The position numbers and the translations under genes were made by a program. The notes under the pieces were generated by a model. That model saw nothing but the letters and a program-made list of their open reading frames with translations. It ran no database searches and had not been told where the DNA came from. 64,000 bases of DNA from Methylobacterium sp. GTDB taxonomy: Bacteria; Pseudomonadota; Alphaproteobacteria; Rhizobiales; Beijerinckiaceae. The stretch lies in NCBI GenBank assembly GCA_020253445.1, contig JADCBP010000004.1:186001-250000 (forward strand). Direction: 5' to 3'. How positions within the stretch are numbered: position 1 is the stretch's first letter; each line of letters starts with the position of its first letter. This document shows positions 32,722-42,686 of this stretch, piece by piece.

Positions 32722-33557
32722 GACGCGGGCTCCGCCGGGAGCGGCGGCCGTTCCGCGCGGCGCAGGAACAGGGGTGCGAAAATCGCCTCCTGTCTCACAT
32801 CCGCCCTGCCGTCACGCACCAGTTCGAGGCTCGCCGCGAAGGCCGAGGCGCGCGCGCTGCGCGGCGCGGAACGGCTTGCGGTGCGGCTTGCGGCCATGCG
32901 CGCGAGCAGGCTGTCCAGCGTGGTCCAGTCGCGCTCCCGCGCCAGTTCCCCTTCCAGGAAGCTCCGCGCTTCCGGAACGGGCACGCTGGCGCGGGCATCG
33001 ATGCGGTAGCGGCTCTGCGCATGAAGCTTCCGCAACTCGGCATAGGCCGCAATCAGGTCCTGCAGGCTCGCTTCCCAGGAGAATTGCCGCTCGATGACCA
33101 CGGCCTCCCCTGCCCCGCGCGGCAGGCTTTCGCGCGCATCGCCGAGGCGCGCGCCGAGCATCTCGCCCAGGCGACGGACGCTTTCGAGCCGTTGCAGGCG
33201 ATCCGCGAGCCGGCTCGCGAGATCGACCGCCTCCGGGTCGGCGTCGTTGGTTCTCTGCGGCAGGATCAGGCGCGATTTCAGATAGGCCAGCCACGCGCCC
33301 ATCACGAGATAATCGCCGGCGACCTCCAGTTTCAGCCGGGCGGCCTCCTGAATGTAAGCGAGATACTGGTCCGCGAGGTCGAGGATGGAAATTGCGCGCA
33401 GGTCGAGCTTGTTGCGCCGCGCGAGATCAAGCAAGAGGTCGAGCGGGCCTTCATAGCCCTCGAGGGTGACGGTCAGGCGCTCGCCCTCGTCGCGATCCTC
33501 GCCCGCGACAAGCACGCTCTCCTCGAAATCGAGGCTGGTATCGATGGGTTCCGCCAT
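32718..33557 (-). CDS. scpA: Segregation and condensation protein A
   Basis: The kleisin subunit of the bacterial condensin, 279 residues. The N-terminal block YEGPLDLLLDLARRNKLDL (about 34-52) and LADQYLAYI are the Smc-binding part; the C-terminal winged helix includes IFAPLFLRR-like sequence. It lies 15 nt after nagZ and overlaps scpB. Confidence 0.95.
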   Translation of the reverse strand: MAEPIDTSLDFEESVLVAGEDRDEGERLTVTLEGYEGPLDLLLDLARRNKLDLRAISILDLADQYLAYIQEAARLKLEVAGDYLVMGAWLAYLKSRLILPQRTNDADPEAVDLASRLADRLQRLESVRRLGEMLGARLGDARESLPRGAGEAVVIERQFSWEASLQDLIAAYAELRKLHAQSRYRIDARASVPVPEARSFLEGELARERDWTTLDSLLARMAASRTASRSAPRSARASAFAASLELVRDGRADVRQEAIFAPLFLRRAERPPLPAEPAS

Positions 33558-33572
33558 CGGTCGAGAATCGCC

Positions 33573-34592
33573 TCAATGCTTGGGGATGGCAAGCAGCTCC
33601 GCGAGGCGTGCCTGGGCTTGTCCACGGTCAATCGCCCGCCGCGCAGTCCGCTTGAGCGCAGACAGCGCCCGGCTGAGCCGACGCTCCGCCTCCGCCGTGA
33701 GACCCGGGCAACCTTCGGCGATCGGGATCATCTCGTCCATCTCGCCATTGCAATGGAGAACGAGATCGCAGCCTTCGGCGAGCACGGATTTCCGGCGGTC
33801 GGCAAAATGGCCCGAGAGCGCCTTCATGGAGAGATCGTCGGACATCAGGAGGCCATCGAAGCCCATCTGCCCGCGAATGACCTCCGTGATCACCTTGCGG
33901 GAGGTGGTCGCGGGTTCCTGCGGGTCGATCGCCTCGTAGACGACATGGGCGGTCATCGCGAGGTCAAGATCGCCCAATGCGCGGAAGGGTGGAAAATCCG
34001 TGCGATCCAGCTGATGGCGGCTGGCATTCACGCGCGGCAGCGCATGATGGCTGTCCGACATCGCGCGGCCATGGCCGGGAATGTGCTTGATGACCGGCAG
34101 GACGCCGCCTTCCAGCAGGCCCTGCGCGGCGGCACGCCCCAGCGCCATCACGACATGCGGCTCGCGACCATAGGCGCGGTCGCCGATCACGTCATGCGCG
34201 CCGGGCGCGGGCACATCAAGCACCGGCAGGCAATCGACATTGATGCCCAACTGGAAGAGGTCTTCCGCGATAAGCCGCGCGCCCAGAAAGGCGGCTTCGC
34301 CCGCAAGATCCGGGTCAACACGCCAGAGCGCGCCATAGGCCGCGCCGGGCGGGTAGCTTGGCCAATGCGGTGGCCGGAATCTGGCGACGCGTCCGCCTTC
34401 CTGATCGACCAGCACGAGGGCATCCGGGTTGCCGGAGGCCTCCTTCATGGCGGCGACAAGCGCCTTGACCTGCGCGGGGTCCTCGATGTTCCGGCGGAAG
34501 AGGATGAACCCCGCCGGCTTGTGCTCGGAAAAGAAGGTGCTTTCGCTGTTCGTCAGGCGCGGACCCGCCGCGCCGAAGATCAGGGGCTTCAT
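33573..34592 (-). CDS. nagZ: Beta-N-acetylglucosaminidase (glycoside hydrolase family 3)
   Basis: Cytosolic peptidoglycan-recycling enzyme of 339 residues. The signature KHIPGHGRAMSDSHH (near residue 169) holds the mobile His-Asp acid/base loop, and MSDDLSM near 247 supplies the nucleophile Asp. DQEGGRVARF near 64 is also conserved. No signal peptide is present. The nagZ-scpA-scpB order is common in alphaproteobacteria. Confidence 0.95.
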   Translation of the reverse strand: MKPLIFGAAGPRLTNSESTFFSEHKPAGFILFRRNIEDPAQVKALVAAMKEASGNPDALVLVDQEGGRVARFRPPHWPSYPPGAAYGALWRVDPDLAGEAAFLGARLIAEDLFQLGINVDCLPVLDVPAPGAHDVIGDRAYGREPHVVMALGRAAAQGLLEGGVLPVIKHIPGHGRAMSDSHHALPRVNASRHQLDRTDFPPFRALGDLDLAMTAHVVYEAIDPQEPATTSRKVITEVIRGQMGFDGLLMSDDLSMKALSGHFADRRKSVLAEGCDLVLHCNGEMDEMIPIAEGCPGLTAEAERRLSRALSALKRTARRAIDRGQAQARLAELLAIPKH

Positions 34593-34597
34593 CGCGG

Positions 34598-36454
34598 CTA
34601 CTGGCGCGCGACAAAGCAGGCACCGCCGGCCGCGCGGATGCGGTCGCAGGCGGCGGTGGCATCGGCTTGCGCGAAGCCGGTCACGCGGACGCGATAGACC
34701 GTCTGTCCGTTCGATTCACCCCGCACGACCACCGGTGATTTCCCGCCGATCTGGCCAGCGAAGCGCTGCCCCAGCTGCCGGCTGGCATTCTGCGCATCCG
34801 CTTCCGAGGGGCGCGAGGCGAGCTGGATCGCAAAGGCACCGCCCGCTCCGGCTGCCGGCGCAGTCGCGACACGGGGAGCCGGGCTCGTCGGCGTCGCGGC
34901 ATTGGCCGGGGGCGAAGCCGGGCGATTGGCATTGACGAGGGGAAGCGGGGCATTCGTGGCGGGCCGCTGGGCAGCCGGCGGCGCAGTCTGGGGCCGCGGC
35001 GGCGTGACGGGGGATTGCGGCCGAGCCTCGACCTTCGGCCCAGTATCCGCCGAGGATGTCGCGGCTGTCGGCGGCGTGGGTGCCGGGGGCGGCACCACAA
35101 CGGAAGGCAGGTTGACGGATGGCGTCGGGCGAATGGCCGCCTGCGCGCCGGGCGGCATGGTCATCGGGGCCTGAGGGCGAGCGGGCGGGACGGAACCAGC
35201 CGCTCCCGTCGCGATGCCGGCAATCGGCCCGGTGCCGATTCCCGAAGTTGCGGACGGCGTGACAGAAGGGGGCGGCGTGACGGACGGGGGTGGCGTGACC
35301 GGGTCGGCGATCCGCACGGATTGCACGCGACGCGGCTCACCGGGCGCCGGGGCGGGTGTCGTTCCGGCCGGCGTGACGCCGGGCGGAGGGCTATCGCTGC
35401 TGGGCGTCGTCGGGTTTGGCGTCGTCGGGTTCGGCGTCGCCGGGTTTGACGCACCCTGGAACGGGCTCGGCGCCACGATGCGCACGCTGTCGCGCCGCGC
35501 GATCTGGTTGAGGTCGACGGGCTGCTCGGTCTGGTTCACGACCTGTGCCGGGCGCGAATCAGTGGGGGGTGCGTTGCGCGCCGCCAGCACCTGCTTGTTC
35601 TGGTCCGGCACCTCGAGCCCGCCCGGATTGGCCGGGCGTTCCTTGGCCGGCTGCGGTTTCGCCACGACCACCGGGACATTGCCGCCGGACGCGGTCTGGT
35701 TTTTCGTTCCGCCGGAGAAGAGCGCGAGGCCGCCAATCACCGCGAGGCCGGTCACGGCGACGCCGCCGAGCGCGAGGAAAATCCCGCGCGAGCGTCCCGC
35801 GCCTTCCCTGGTGCCCGCCGCGAGGGCGGCACCCCCGGCAAAGGCTGCGGCCTCGGCCTCGGCATTGAGGCGGTTCTCGGTCGCAGCCAGCGCCTGATGC
35901 GTATCGGACGGGTCAAATTCCGGCTCGGTGATCGCCTGCGGCTCAGGCGCCCGGCCATCCTGGGAAACGGGCTGCCCGGAATCCGACCAACCCTGCCGGG
36001 AAGGCATCCGCGCATCGCCCGCATATTCCGCGCGGAGCGGTTCGACCGGATTGGCAGGCACCGGAGGGCGGCTCATCGCTTCGAAACGACGTAATTCTTC
36101 CTCGAAATCCAGCAGCGGATCGCGCCCAAGCGGCGGAGCGGCCTCGCTCGACACGACGGGAACGAATTGCGGCGGCTTGTCGAGATCGGACCGCAAGGCC
36201 TGCTCGATGGCCGAAATGCGTGAAAAGCTTGGCGGTCCGCCCGGTGCCTCGAACACCACGGGCGCTTCCACGAGGCGGTTGAACTCGGCCAAAGCCGAAT
36301 CAGCCTTGATTGCCGGCTCAGGCGTTTGCGCAGGCTGGAGCGGCACGGCGGCAGGCTCCAGGCCATCCGCCTTGAGGCTGTCCCGCAAGAGACGGTCGAA
36401 AGCTTCGAGGTCCGCGAGAGACGGCTCGCGCCGGGGCTCATTCTTGAGGGTCAT
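34598..36454 (-). CDS. SPOR-domain membrane protein with Pro-rich region
   Basis: A 618-residue cell-envelope protein: a cytoplasmic N-terminus (about 1-220), one membrane helix (GIFLALGGVAVTGLAVIGG, about 221-243), a long Pro/Thr-rich periplasmic stretch with short repeats (NPTTP, VTPPPS), and a C-terminal SPOR domain (about 540-618). SPOR domains bind denuded glycan strands at the septum, so a division role is likely. The Pro-rich repeats correspond to 15- and 18-nt DNA repeats near 35403-35447 and 35265-35300. Start 36454 follows GGAAGGGAAG. It lies between argS and nagZ. Confidence 0.88.
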   Translation of the reverse strand: MTLKNEPRREPSLADLEAFDRLLRDSLKADGLEPAAVPLQPAQTPEPAIKADSALAEFNRLVEAPVVFEAPGGPPSFSRISAIEQALRSDLDKPPQFVPVVSSEAAPPLGRDPLLDFEEELRRFEAMSRPPVPANPVEPLRAEYAGDARMPSRQGWSDSGQPVSQDGRAPEPQAITEPEFDPSDTHQALAATENRLNAEAEAAAFAGGAALAAGTREGAGRSRGIFLALGGVAVTGLAVIGGLALFSGGTKNQTASGGNVPVVVAKPQPAKERPANPGGLEVPDQNKQVLAARNAPPTDSRPAQVVNQTEQPVDLNQIARRDSVRIVAPSPFQGASNPATPNPTTPNPTTPSSDSPPPGVTPAGTTPAPAPGEPRRVQSVRIADPVTPPPSVTPPPSVTPSATSGIGTGPIAGIATGAAGSVPPARPQAPMTMPPGAQAAIRPTPSVNLPSVVVPPPAPTPPTAATSSADTGPKVEARPQSPVTPPRPQTAPPAAQRPATNAPLPLVNANRPASPPANAATPTSPAPRVATAPAAGAGGAFAIQLASRPSEADAQNASRQLGQRFAGQIGGKSPVVVRGESNGQTVYRVRVTGFAQADATAACDRIRAAGGACFVARQ

Positions 36455-36531
36455 GAACGCGACTTCCCTTCCTGCAACGCCGCCACGATGGACGACCGCT
36501 CGCCGAATGGACACGCGATGCCCGCGTCGCC

Positions 36532-38295
36532 CTAGCGCATCTCGTCCGGCGCGGAGACGCCGAGAATTGCGAGGCCATTCGCAAGCACCGTTCTCGTGGC
36601 CTTCACGAGAGCCAGCTTCGCCAGTGTTCCTTTTCGATCATCGTTATTAATAAACCTCAAATCGGGCAATTCCTTGCCCTTGTTCCACAAGCCGTGAAAG
36701 GCACTTGCAAGATCGTAGAGGTAGAAAACAATGCGATGGGGCTCGCGGCTCAGCGCCGCCTGTTCGACCAAACGCGGGAATTGTGCGACGAGCCGAATGA
36801 GGGCAGCCTGCAACTCATCGTTGAGAATTGCAAGATCGGACATGGCCATTTCGGCATGCGTGACGGGCGGTATCACCAGCGTTTCGGCCTGCCGGAACAC
36901 GCTCGCCGTTCGGGCATGGGCGTATTGCACGTAGAAGACGGGGTTGTCCTTGGATTGTTCCAGCACCCTGGCGAGGTCGAATTCCAGCTCCTGGTCGTTC
37001 TTGCGGTCGAGCATCATGAAGCGGATCGCATCGCGGCCAACCTCGTCGATCACGTCGCGCAGCGTGATGAAATCGCCCGCGCGCTTGCTCATCTTGACCG
37101 GCTCGCCGTTGCGCATCAGCTTAACGAGCTGGCAGAGGCGAACTTCAAGGCTGCCCTTGCCGCCGGTCGCGGCGCGGGTTGCCGCCTGCATCCGCTTCAC
37201 ATAACCGCCGTGATCCGCACCCCAGACATCGATCATCTCGGCGAAGCCACGGGCAAACTTGTTCGCGTGATAGGCGATGTCCGACGCGAAATAGGTGTAG
37301 CTGCCATCGGATTTCAGCAGCGGGCGGTCCACATCATCGCCGAAATCGGTCGCGCGGAACAGCGCCTGCTCGCGATCCTCCCAATCCTCGTCGCGCTGGC
37401 CCTTGGGCGGGGGAAGCCGGCCCTGATAGATGAGGCCGCGATCCCGGAAATCCTGGATGGTCGCGGCCACGCGATCCCCCTCGCCCGCGTTCCTGCCCTG
37501 CAGCGAGGCCTCCGAGAAGAACACGTCATGCTTCACATTGAGGGCGGCGAGATCCTCGCGGATCATGTCCATCATGGCGTCGATGGCGATCTGGCGGACC
37601 TTCGGAAGCCATTCGCTTTCATCAAGGTTTTCGAGCGTCTCGCCAAACTCTTGCCGGAGCTTCCTGCCAACCGACACGAGGTAATCGCCGGGATAGAGCC
37701 CCTCGCCCACCGGGCCAACATCGCGGCCCAGAGCCTCGCGGTAACGATGGAAGGCGGAACGCGCGAGCACATCGACCTGCGCGCCGGCATCGTTGATGTA
37801 GTATTCACGCGTGACATCATAGCCCGCGACCGAGAGCAGGGTCGCCAGCGCATCGCCATAAACCGCGCCGCGGCCATGGCCGATATGCATGGGCCCGGTG
37901 GGGTTGGCCGAGACATATTCCACGTTGATCTTCCGGCCCTGCCCCAGATCGGATCGCCCAAAATCCGCGCCGGCCTTCAGCACCGCGCGCAGCACATCGT
38001 GATAGGCAGAGGGCGGCAGGGTCGCGTTGATGAAGCCCGGACCAGCGACATCGAGCTTCACGTAGCGGCCGGTTTTTTCGAGCGCGGCGGCGATCTCGGT
38101 CGCGAGCGCGCGCGGGTTCGTCCTCGCATCCTTCGCCAGCACCATGGCGGCGTTGGTGGAGAGATCGCCATGGCTCGCATCGCGCGGCGGCTCGACCGTG
38201 ACGCGCGCCAGAGCCTCGGCGGGGAGGTTCGCGGTCAGCGGCAGGGCGCGAAGGGCCGCCTGCACATCGGCGGCGAAGGACGAGAACAGGTTCAT
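36532..38295 (-). CDS. argS: Arginyl-tRNA synthetase
   Basis: Class I synthetase of about 587 residues. The HIGH motif appears in [15 protein letters not shown], and the KMSK-type loop as VKMSKRAG. The C-terminal anticodon domain begins near [12 protein letters not shown]. The start is uncertain: [12 protein letters not shown] (38295) fits the family; an ATG at 38319 lies directly after GAGGAA but with almost no spacing, and a TTG at 38346 is less likely. It lies between dgt and the SPOR gene, on the same strand. Confidence 0.95.
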   Translation of the reverse strand: MNLFSSFAADVQAALRALPLTANLPAEALARVTVEPPRDASHGDLSTNAAMVLAKDARTNPRALATEIAAALEKTGRYVKLDVAGPGFINATLPPSAYHDVLRAVLKAGADFGRSDLGQGRKINVEYVSANPTGPMHIGHGRGAVYGDALATLLSVAGYDVTREYYINDAGAQVDVLARSAFHRYREALGRDVGPVGEGLYPGDYLVSVGRKLRQEFGETLENLDESEWLPKVRQIAIDAMMDMIREDLAALNVKHDVFFSEASLQGRNAGEGDRVAATIQDFRDRGLIYQGRLPPPKGQRDEDWEDREQALFRATDFGDDVDRPLLKSDGSYTYFASDIAYHANKFARGFAEMIDVWGADHGGYVKRMQAATRAATGGKGSLEVRLCQLVKLMRNGEPVKMSKRAGDFITLRDVIDEVGRDAIRFMMLDRKNDQELEFDLARVLEQSKDNPVFYVQYAHARTASVFRQAETLVIPPVTHAEMAMSDLAILNDELQAALIRLVAQFPRLVEQAALSREPHRIVFYLYDLASAFHGLWNKGKELPDLRFINNDDRKGTLAKLALVKATRTVLANGLAILGVSAPDEMR

Positions 38296-38360
38296 GCGGA
38301 ACACCAGCGAAACGGCCATTTCCTCAAGGAAGAATGGCGAAGACAAGCGGGGCTCGCGGC

Positions 38361-39569
38361 CTAGCGAAGCGGCGGCGTTTCGTCAAACAGGCGCTGGAAT
38401 TCGGCCAGCGCGAAGCGGTCGGTCATGCCCGCGATGTAATCCGCGATCGCGCGGGGGCGCGCCGCTTCGCCTTGCGCTGCCCCCATGGCGGCGGGATCGG
38501 CCATGTAGCGCTGGAAGAGCGCGCGAAGGATGCGCTCCGCCTGCTCCCGCATGACCATCACGCGCGGGGCGCGATACATCCTTTCGAACAGGAACGCCTT
38601 GAGTGCCTTTTCCTCCCGCGCCATGCCGCCAGAAAAGGCGATGACGGGGAGTGGCGCGCGGCGGATATCCTGGGCCGAAAGCGGGTCAAGGCGCATGATC
38701 CGCCGCTCAGCCTCCTGCCCCACATCCTCCACGAGACGCGTGATCACCCGCCGCATGATTTCATGGGCAAAGCGCGGAGGCTCGAGGCCCGGCCATTTCG
38801 CGTCGATCTCGGCAATGATCAGCCCGATCAGCGGCACGTCGCTGAGGTCGTCAATGCCGAAGAGCCCGGCGCGCAGGCCGTCATCGATGTCATGGGCGTT
38901 GTAGGCGATATCGTCCGCAATCGCGGCGACCTGCGCCTCGGCCGAGGCATGGCTCGCAAGTTCGAGCGCAAACAGCTTATCGAATTCGCAAATCGCGAGC
39001 GGCACGCCTTTCGCGCGGTAGCGGCCGATGGGCTCTCCGGTCGGCGCGACGAGCGGTCCGTTATGCTTCACGAGGCCTTCCAGCGTCTCCCAGGAAAGGT
39101 TCAGCCCGTCGAACCCGGCATAACGCTGTTCGAGCCGCGTGACGATGCGCAGGGCCTGCGCGTTGTGGTCGAAACCGCCATGCGGGGCCATCAACGCGTC
39201 GAGCGCATCCTCCCCGGCATGGCCGAACGGGGTGTGGCCGAGATCATGCGCGAGGGCCAAAGCCTCCGCGAGATCCTCGTCGAGGCCGAGATTGCGGGCG
39301 AGCGCGCGGGCGATCTGGCTCACCTCGATCGTATGCGTGAGGCGCGTGCGATAATGGTCGCCCTCATGCTCCACGAACACTTGCGTCTTGTGCTTCAGGC
39401 GGCGAAAGGCGGTGGAATGGATGATGCGATCACGATCCCGCTGGAATTCCGTGCGCGTCGGCGAGGGCTCGGCCGGAAAGAGCCTCCCGCGAGAGGCGCG
39501 ATGGTCGACGGCGAAGGGCGAGAGCGGGCGCTCGCGGGTGAACAGCATCGTGATCGTCGGCCTTGTCAT
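38361..39569 (-). CDS. dgt: dGTPase-like HD-domain triphosphohydrolase
   Basis: A 402-residue HD-superfamily dNTP triphosphohydrolase. Metal ligands are in RLTHTIEV (H79 region), [14 protein letters not shown] and further down [13 protein letters not shown]. The N-terminal [17 protein letters not shown] block is typical of type 2 deoxyguanosinetriphosphate triphosphohydrolase-like proteins. It precedes argS and is divergent from the A-type Fe-S carrier gene, a common alphaproteobacterial arrangement. ATG 39569 lacks a strong ribosome site; 39548 is an alternative. Confidence 0.94.
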   Translation of the reverse strand: MTRPTITMLFTRERPLSPFAVDHRASRGRLFPAEPSPTRTEFQRDRDRIIHSTAFRRLKHKTQVFVEHEGDHYRTRLTHTIEVSQIARALARNLGLDEDLAEALALAHDLGHTPFGHAGEDALDALMAPHGGFDHNAQALRIVTRLEQRYAGFDGLNLSWETLEGLVKHNGPLVAPTGEPIGRYRAKGVPLAICEFDKLFALELASHASAEAQVAAIADDIAYNAHDIDDGLRAGLFGIDDLSDVPLIGLIIAEIDAKWPGLEPPRFAHEIMRRVITRLVEDVGQEAERRIMRLDPLSAQDIRRAPLPVIAFSGGMAREEKALKAFLFERMYRAPRVMVMREQAERILRALFQRYMADPAAMGAAQGEAARPRAIADYIAGMTDRFALAEFQRLFDETPPLR

Positions 39570-39657
39570 GAATCTTGCGGGCGGGCCGCGCCTTCCTTAC
39601 ATTCAAATGCACCAGTCACGCAAAAGGCGGCAGGGCCTTGAACCCTGACCGGTAACG

Positions 39658-40053
39658 ATGATGGCTCCGAAATTTGCCCTTTCCGCGACCGATATCGTCG
39701 CGCCTCCTCCCGTCGTCCGGCCGGAGAAGCCGCCGCTGGCGGTGACGGAAAGCGCCGCGAAACGTCTTGCGGTGATCCTGTCCAGGGAGAAGCCCGGCGC
39801 GATGATGCGCGTGGCGGTGGAAGGCGGCGGCTGCTCGGGCTTCCAGTATCGCTATTCGATCGAGACCGAAGCACGGCCCGACGACCTCAGCATCGAGCGC
39901 GAGGGAATCATCGTGCTCGTGGACCCGGTTTCCGCGCCCTATCTCGAAGGCTCGGAACTCGATTTCGTCACCGAGTTGCTGGGCCAGAGCTTCCAGATCC
40001 GCAATCCGCAGGCGACCGCGAGCTGCGGCTGCGGCACGAGTTTCAGCGTCTGA
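39658..40053 (+). CDS. erpA: A-type iron-sulfur carrier, ErpA-like
   Basis: A 131-residue Fe-S carrier with the three ligand cysteines C59 (GGCSGFQY), C123 and C125 (SCGCGTSF). It delivers clusters to apoproteins. The N-terminus has about 25 extra residues before the core (LAVTESAAKRL). Two adjacent ATGs could start it. It is distinct from the sufA-like gene at 50964-51371; the divergent pairing with dgt argues for the ErpA/IscA2 role. Confidence 0.9.
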   Translation: MMAPKFALSATDIVAPPPVVRPEKPPLAVTESAAKRLAVILSREKPGAMMRVAVEGGGCSGFQYRYSIETEARPDDLSIEREGIIVLVDPVSAPYLEGSELDFVTELLGQSFQIRNPQATASCGCGTSFSV

Positions 40054-40146
40054 GGGCGCCAGGCTGAGGAGCCATGCAATCGGGCGCCATGGAGACTGAG
40101 CCCCGGCTTCCGCGCGACACGGCAGGGTCTGAAGCTCGAACTCTCG

Positions 40147-40374
40147 TCAGACCGCCGCGCGCCAGCCGGGCAGCGCTGCGATCATCTTGGTGAAGCCGAA
40201 ATGATGCCCCGCCGCGAGGGTGAAAAACCCGGCCAGCACCGCCAGCATGGTCACCTTCTTCCCCCGGCCGGGATGCGCGACATAACGCGGCTCGAAATCA
40301 TCCTCGCAGCAGCCGAAGGCACCGCCGGCCGCATGGGCGCAGTTTTCGAGCGACTTCATGCGGGGCGAGTACAT
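40147..40374 (-). CDS. Small hypothetical protein with one membrane helix
   Basis: A 75-residue open frame with GAGG seven bases before its ATG. It has three cysteines near the N-terminus (one in ENCAH, two in GCCED), a basic stretch HPGRGKK, and one hydrophobic helix (about 43-59). No family is recognised. It is convergent with the erpA-like gene and divergent from phoX. Confidence 0.45.
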   Translation of the reverse strand: MYSPRMKSLENCAHAAGGAFGCCEDDFEPRYVAHPGRGKKVTMLAVLAGFFTLAAGHHFGFTKMIAALPGWRAAV

Positions 40375-40559
40375 GGCACAACCTCGTGGACGGAACAGCG
40401 ATTCGAACGCCCGCGATCATCCATTTCGATCGTGAAGTTTTGCTGAATGCGCCGGTCATCGGCGAGCCATCCCGGATACGCGGCCGTCCACGCGGCCGTC
40501 ATGGAGATTTGCCAATCTCGAAAAGGCATGTTTCGCTGTCAGGAAACAGGGGGGGCACC

Positions 40560-42578
40560 ATGAACACCCATGAGCGCACGATGCTGGAAGCCGTCACCGG
40601 CATGGATGACGACGAGGACAACGAGGCCAACCCCACCACGAGCCCGACCATCGGCGACATCATCGCCGAGCGCATGGATCGCCGCGACCTCATGCGCGGC
40701 CTGCTCGCGAGCACCGTGCTCGCCGCGGCCCTGCCCGCCGGCTTCATGGCCGCTGGTTTCATGGCCGCCGAACCCGCGCAGGCGCAGACACCGAAAGGCG
40801 GCAAATCCGCTTTCAGTTTCAAGGAGGTGACAGCCGGTGTCGATGGCAACCACCACATTGCCGAAGGCTACGATGCCGATATCCTCATCCGCTGGGGCGA
40901 CCCGATCATGCCCGATGCCCTGCCCTTTGATCCGATGGCGCAGACCGGCGCGCGGCAGGCGAAGCAGTTCGGCTACAACAACGATTTCGTGGGCTATTTC
41001 CCGCTGAAGGGCAGCAATCGCGGCCTGCTCGCGGTCAACCACGAATATACGAGCACGGAACTGCTCTTTCCCGGCCTGAAATCCGTCTCCGATGCCCGCT
41101 CGGCCGACCCCACCAGGATCACGCGGCAGATGGCCGAGGTGGAGATGATGGCGCATGGCGGCTCGGTGGTGGAAATCGAGCGCGGAAAGGAGGGCAAATG
41201 GGCCGTGGTCGAGCGTTCAAGATATGCGCGCCGCATCACCGCCGAAACGCCGATGGAGATCACCGGCCCCGCCGCCGGGCATGATCGCATGAAGACCAAG
41301 GCCGACCCCACGGGCCGCCGCGTGCTCGGGATGATCAACAATTGCGCGGGCGGCACCACGCCCTGGGGAACCTGGGTCACCTGCGAGGAGAACATCAACA
41401 ACTATTTCCTCGGCCCCGTTCCGGCCGGGCATCGCGAGGAGGCGAACTGGAAGCGCATCGGCATTCCCGGACGCCGCTATGCCTGGGGGCATTATGTCGA
41501 TCGCTTCAAGGTCGAGAAGGAGCCGAACGAACCCAACCGCTTCGGCTGGATCGTCGAGATCGACCCCTATGATCCTGCCTCCATGCCGAAGAAGCGCACC
41601 GCTCTCGGCCGCTTCAAGCACGAGGGGGCGGCGGGCATCGTCAACCCGAAGGGCGGGCAATACGTGCTCTATTCCGGCGACGACCAGATCAACGATTACG
41701 TCTATCGCTTCGTGACCAGGGGCAAGGTGGTGCCGGGCAAGCGCGCGGAGAACATGAACCTGCTCGACGAGGGTGTGCTCTCGGTCGCGAAATTCGGCGC
41801 GGATGGCACGATGGAATGGTTGCCCCTCGTCTTCGGGCAGGGCCCGCTCACCGCCGCCAATGGCTTTGCAAGCCAGGCCGATGTGCTGATCGAAACCCGT
41901 CGCGCGGCCGACCTTCTCGGCGCGACGAAGCTCGACCGCCCGGAGGATGTCGAGGCCAACCCGAAAACGGGCAAGGTCTATATCATCCTCACCAAGAACG
42001 CGAACCGGAAGCCCAATGAGGTGGATGCCGTCAATCCGCGCGCGGATAACAAGCATGGGCATATCGTGGAACTGACCCCGCCGGACGGGGACCAATCCGC
42101 CGCAAGGATGAAGTGGGAAATCCTCGTGAAATGCGGCGATCCTTCCGTGGCCGCCGTGGGTGCGAGCTTCAACCCGCTGACCTCGAAGGACGGCTGGTTC
42201 TCGAACCCCGATAACTGCGCCTTTGACGCCATGGGCCGCATGTGGATCTCCACTGACGGCAATGCGGATGATTTCAACGGCCGTTCCGATGGCATCTGGG
42301 CGCTGGATACGGAGGGTGCTGCGCGCGGCACCTCGAAGCATTTCTACCGGGCGCCGGCCGGTGCCGAGGTGTGCGGCCCCTGCATGACACCGGATATGCA
42401 GACCTTCTTCGTCGCGGTTCAGCACCCGGCCGAGGATGGCAAGGAATGGAAGGCCTGGGGCAAGGATTCCACCTTCGATGATCCCTCGACGCGCTGGCCG
42501 GATTTCAAGCCGGGCATGCCGCCACGCCCGGCCATCGTGGCCATCACGAGGAAGGGCGGCGGAAAAATCGCGGTCTGA
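40560..42578 (+). CDS. phoX: PhoX-family (DUF839) phosphatase with Tat signal
   Basis: A 672-residue exported protein. The N-terminus has a twin-arginine signal (RRDLM at 41-45, hydrophobic stretch to about 70, likely cut after AQA). The rest is a PhoX beta-propeller with AVNHEYTSTELLFPG, NNCAGGTTPWGTWVTCEEN and WGHYVDRF blocks. PhoX enzymes are calcium/iron-dependent alkaline phosphatases and typical Tat substrates; tatABC lies 10 kb away. An AGGGGGG run precedes the ATG. Phosphate control is plausible, but no clear Pho box was found. Confidence 0.9.
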   Translation: MNTHERTMLEAVTGMDDDEDNEANPTTSPTIGDIIAERMDRRDLMRGLLASTVLAAALPAGFMAAGFMAAEPAQAQTPKGGKSAFSFKEVTAGVDGNHHIAEGYDADILIRWGDPIMPDALPFDPMAQTGARQAKQFGYNNDFVGYFPLKGSNRGLLAVNHEYTSTELLFPGLKSVSDARSADPTRITRQMAEVEMMAHGGSVVEIERGKEGKWAVVERSRYARRITAETPMEITGPAAGHDRMKTKADPTGRRVLGMINNCAGGTTPWGTWVTCEENINNYFLGPVPAGHREEANWKRIGIPGRRYAWGHYVDRFKVEKEPNEPNRFGWIVEIDPYDPASMPKKRTALGRFKHEGAAGIVNPKGGQYVLYSGDDQINDYVYRFVTRGKVVPGKRAENMNLLDEGVLSVAKFGADGTMEWLPLVFGQGPLTAANGFASQADVLIETRRAADLLGATKLDRPEDVEANPKTGKVYIILTKNANRKPNEVDAVNPRADNKHGHIVELTPPDGDQSAARMKWEILVKCGDPSVAAVGASFNPLTSKDGWFSNPDNCAFDAMGRMWISTDGNADDFNGRSDGIWALDTEGAARGTSKHFYRAPAGAEVCGPCMTPDMQTFFVAVQHPAEDGKEWKAWGKDSTFDDPSTRWPDFKPGMPPRPAIVAITRKGGGKIAV

Positions 42579-42646
42579 CGGCCCGAAAGGCGGGAAAACC
42601 TGCAAAGGGGGGAGGAATTCCTGCCCCTGTTTGTGGCATGTTATGG

Positions 42647-42660
42647 CTGATTCGAATCAG
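42647..42660. promoter_or_regulatory. 14-bp palindrome with two GANTC sites upstream of parE
   Basis: CTGATTCGAATCAG is a perfect palindrome 26 nt before the parE ATG. It contains GATTC and GAATC back to back. GANTC is the target of the cell-cycle methylase CcrM, and TGATTCG on each strand matches the reported GcrA motif YGAKTCG. It probably marks a cell-cycle-controlled parE promoter. Confidence 0.6.
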
Positions 42661-42686
42661 TCAGCGTTCCCAGCCCCCAGGTCTTG

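Noticed and set aside
40073-40192. 39-codon frame with GGAG after the erpA-like gene
   Set aside because: It overlaps the better-supported small minus-strand gene and its translation looks random.
40478-40501. Direct repeat ACGCGGCCGTC(C/A) before phoX as a Pho box
   Set aside because: The period is 12 nt, not 11, and the sequence does not resemble CTGTCAT. A lone CTGTCA near 40536 has no second half-site.
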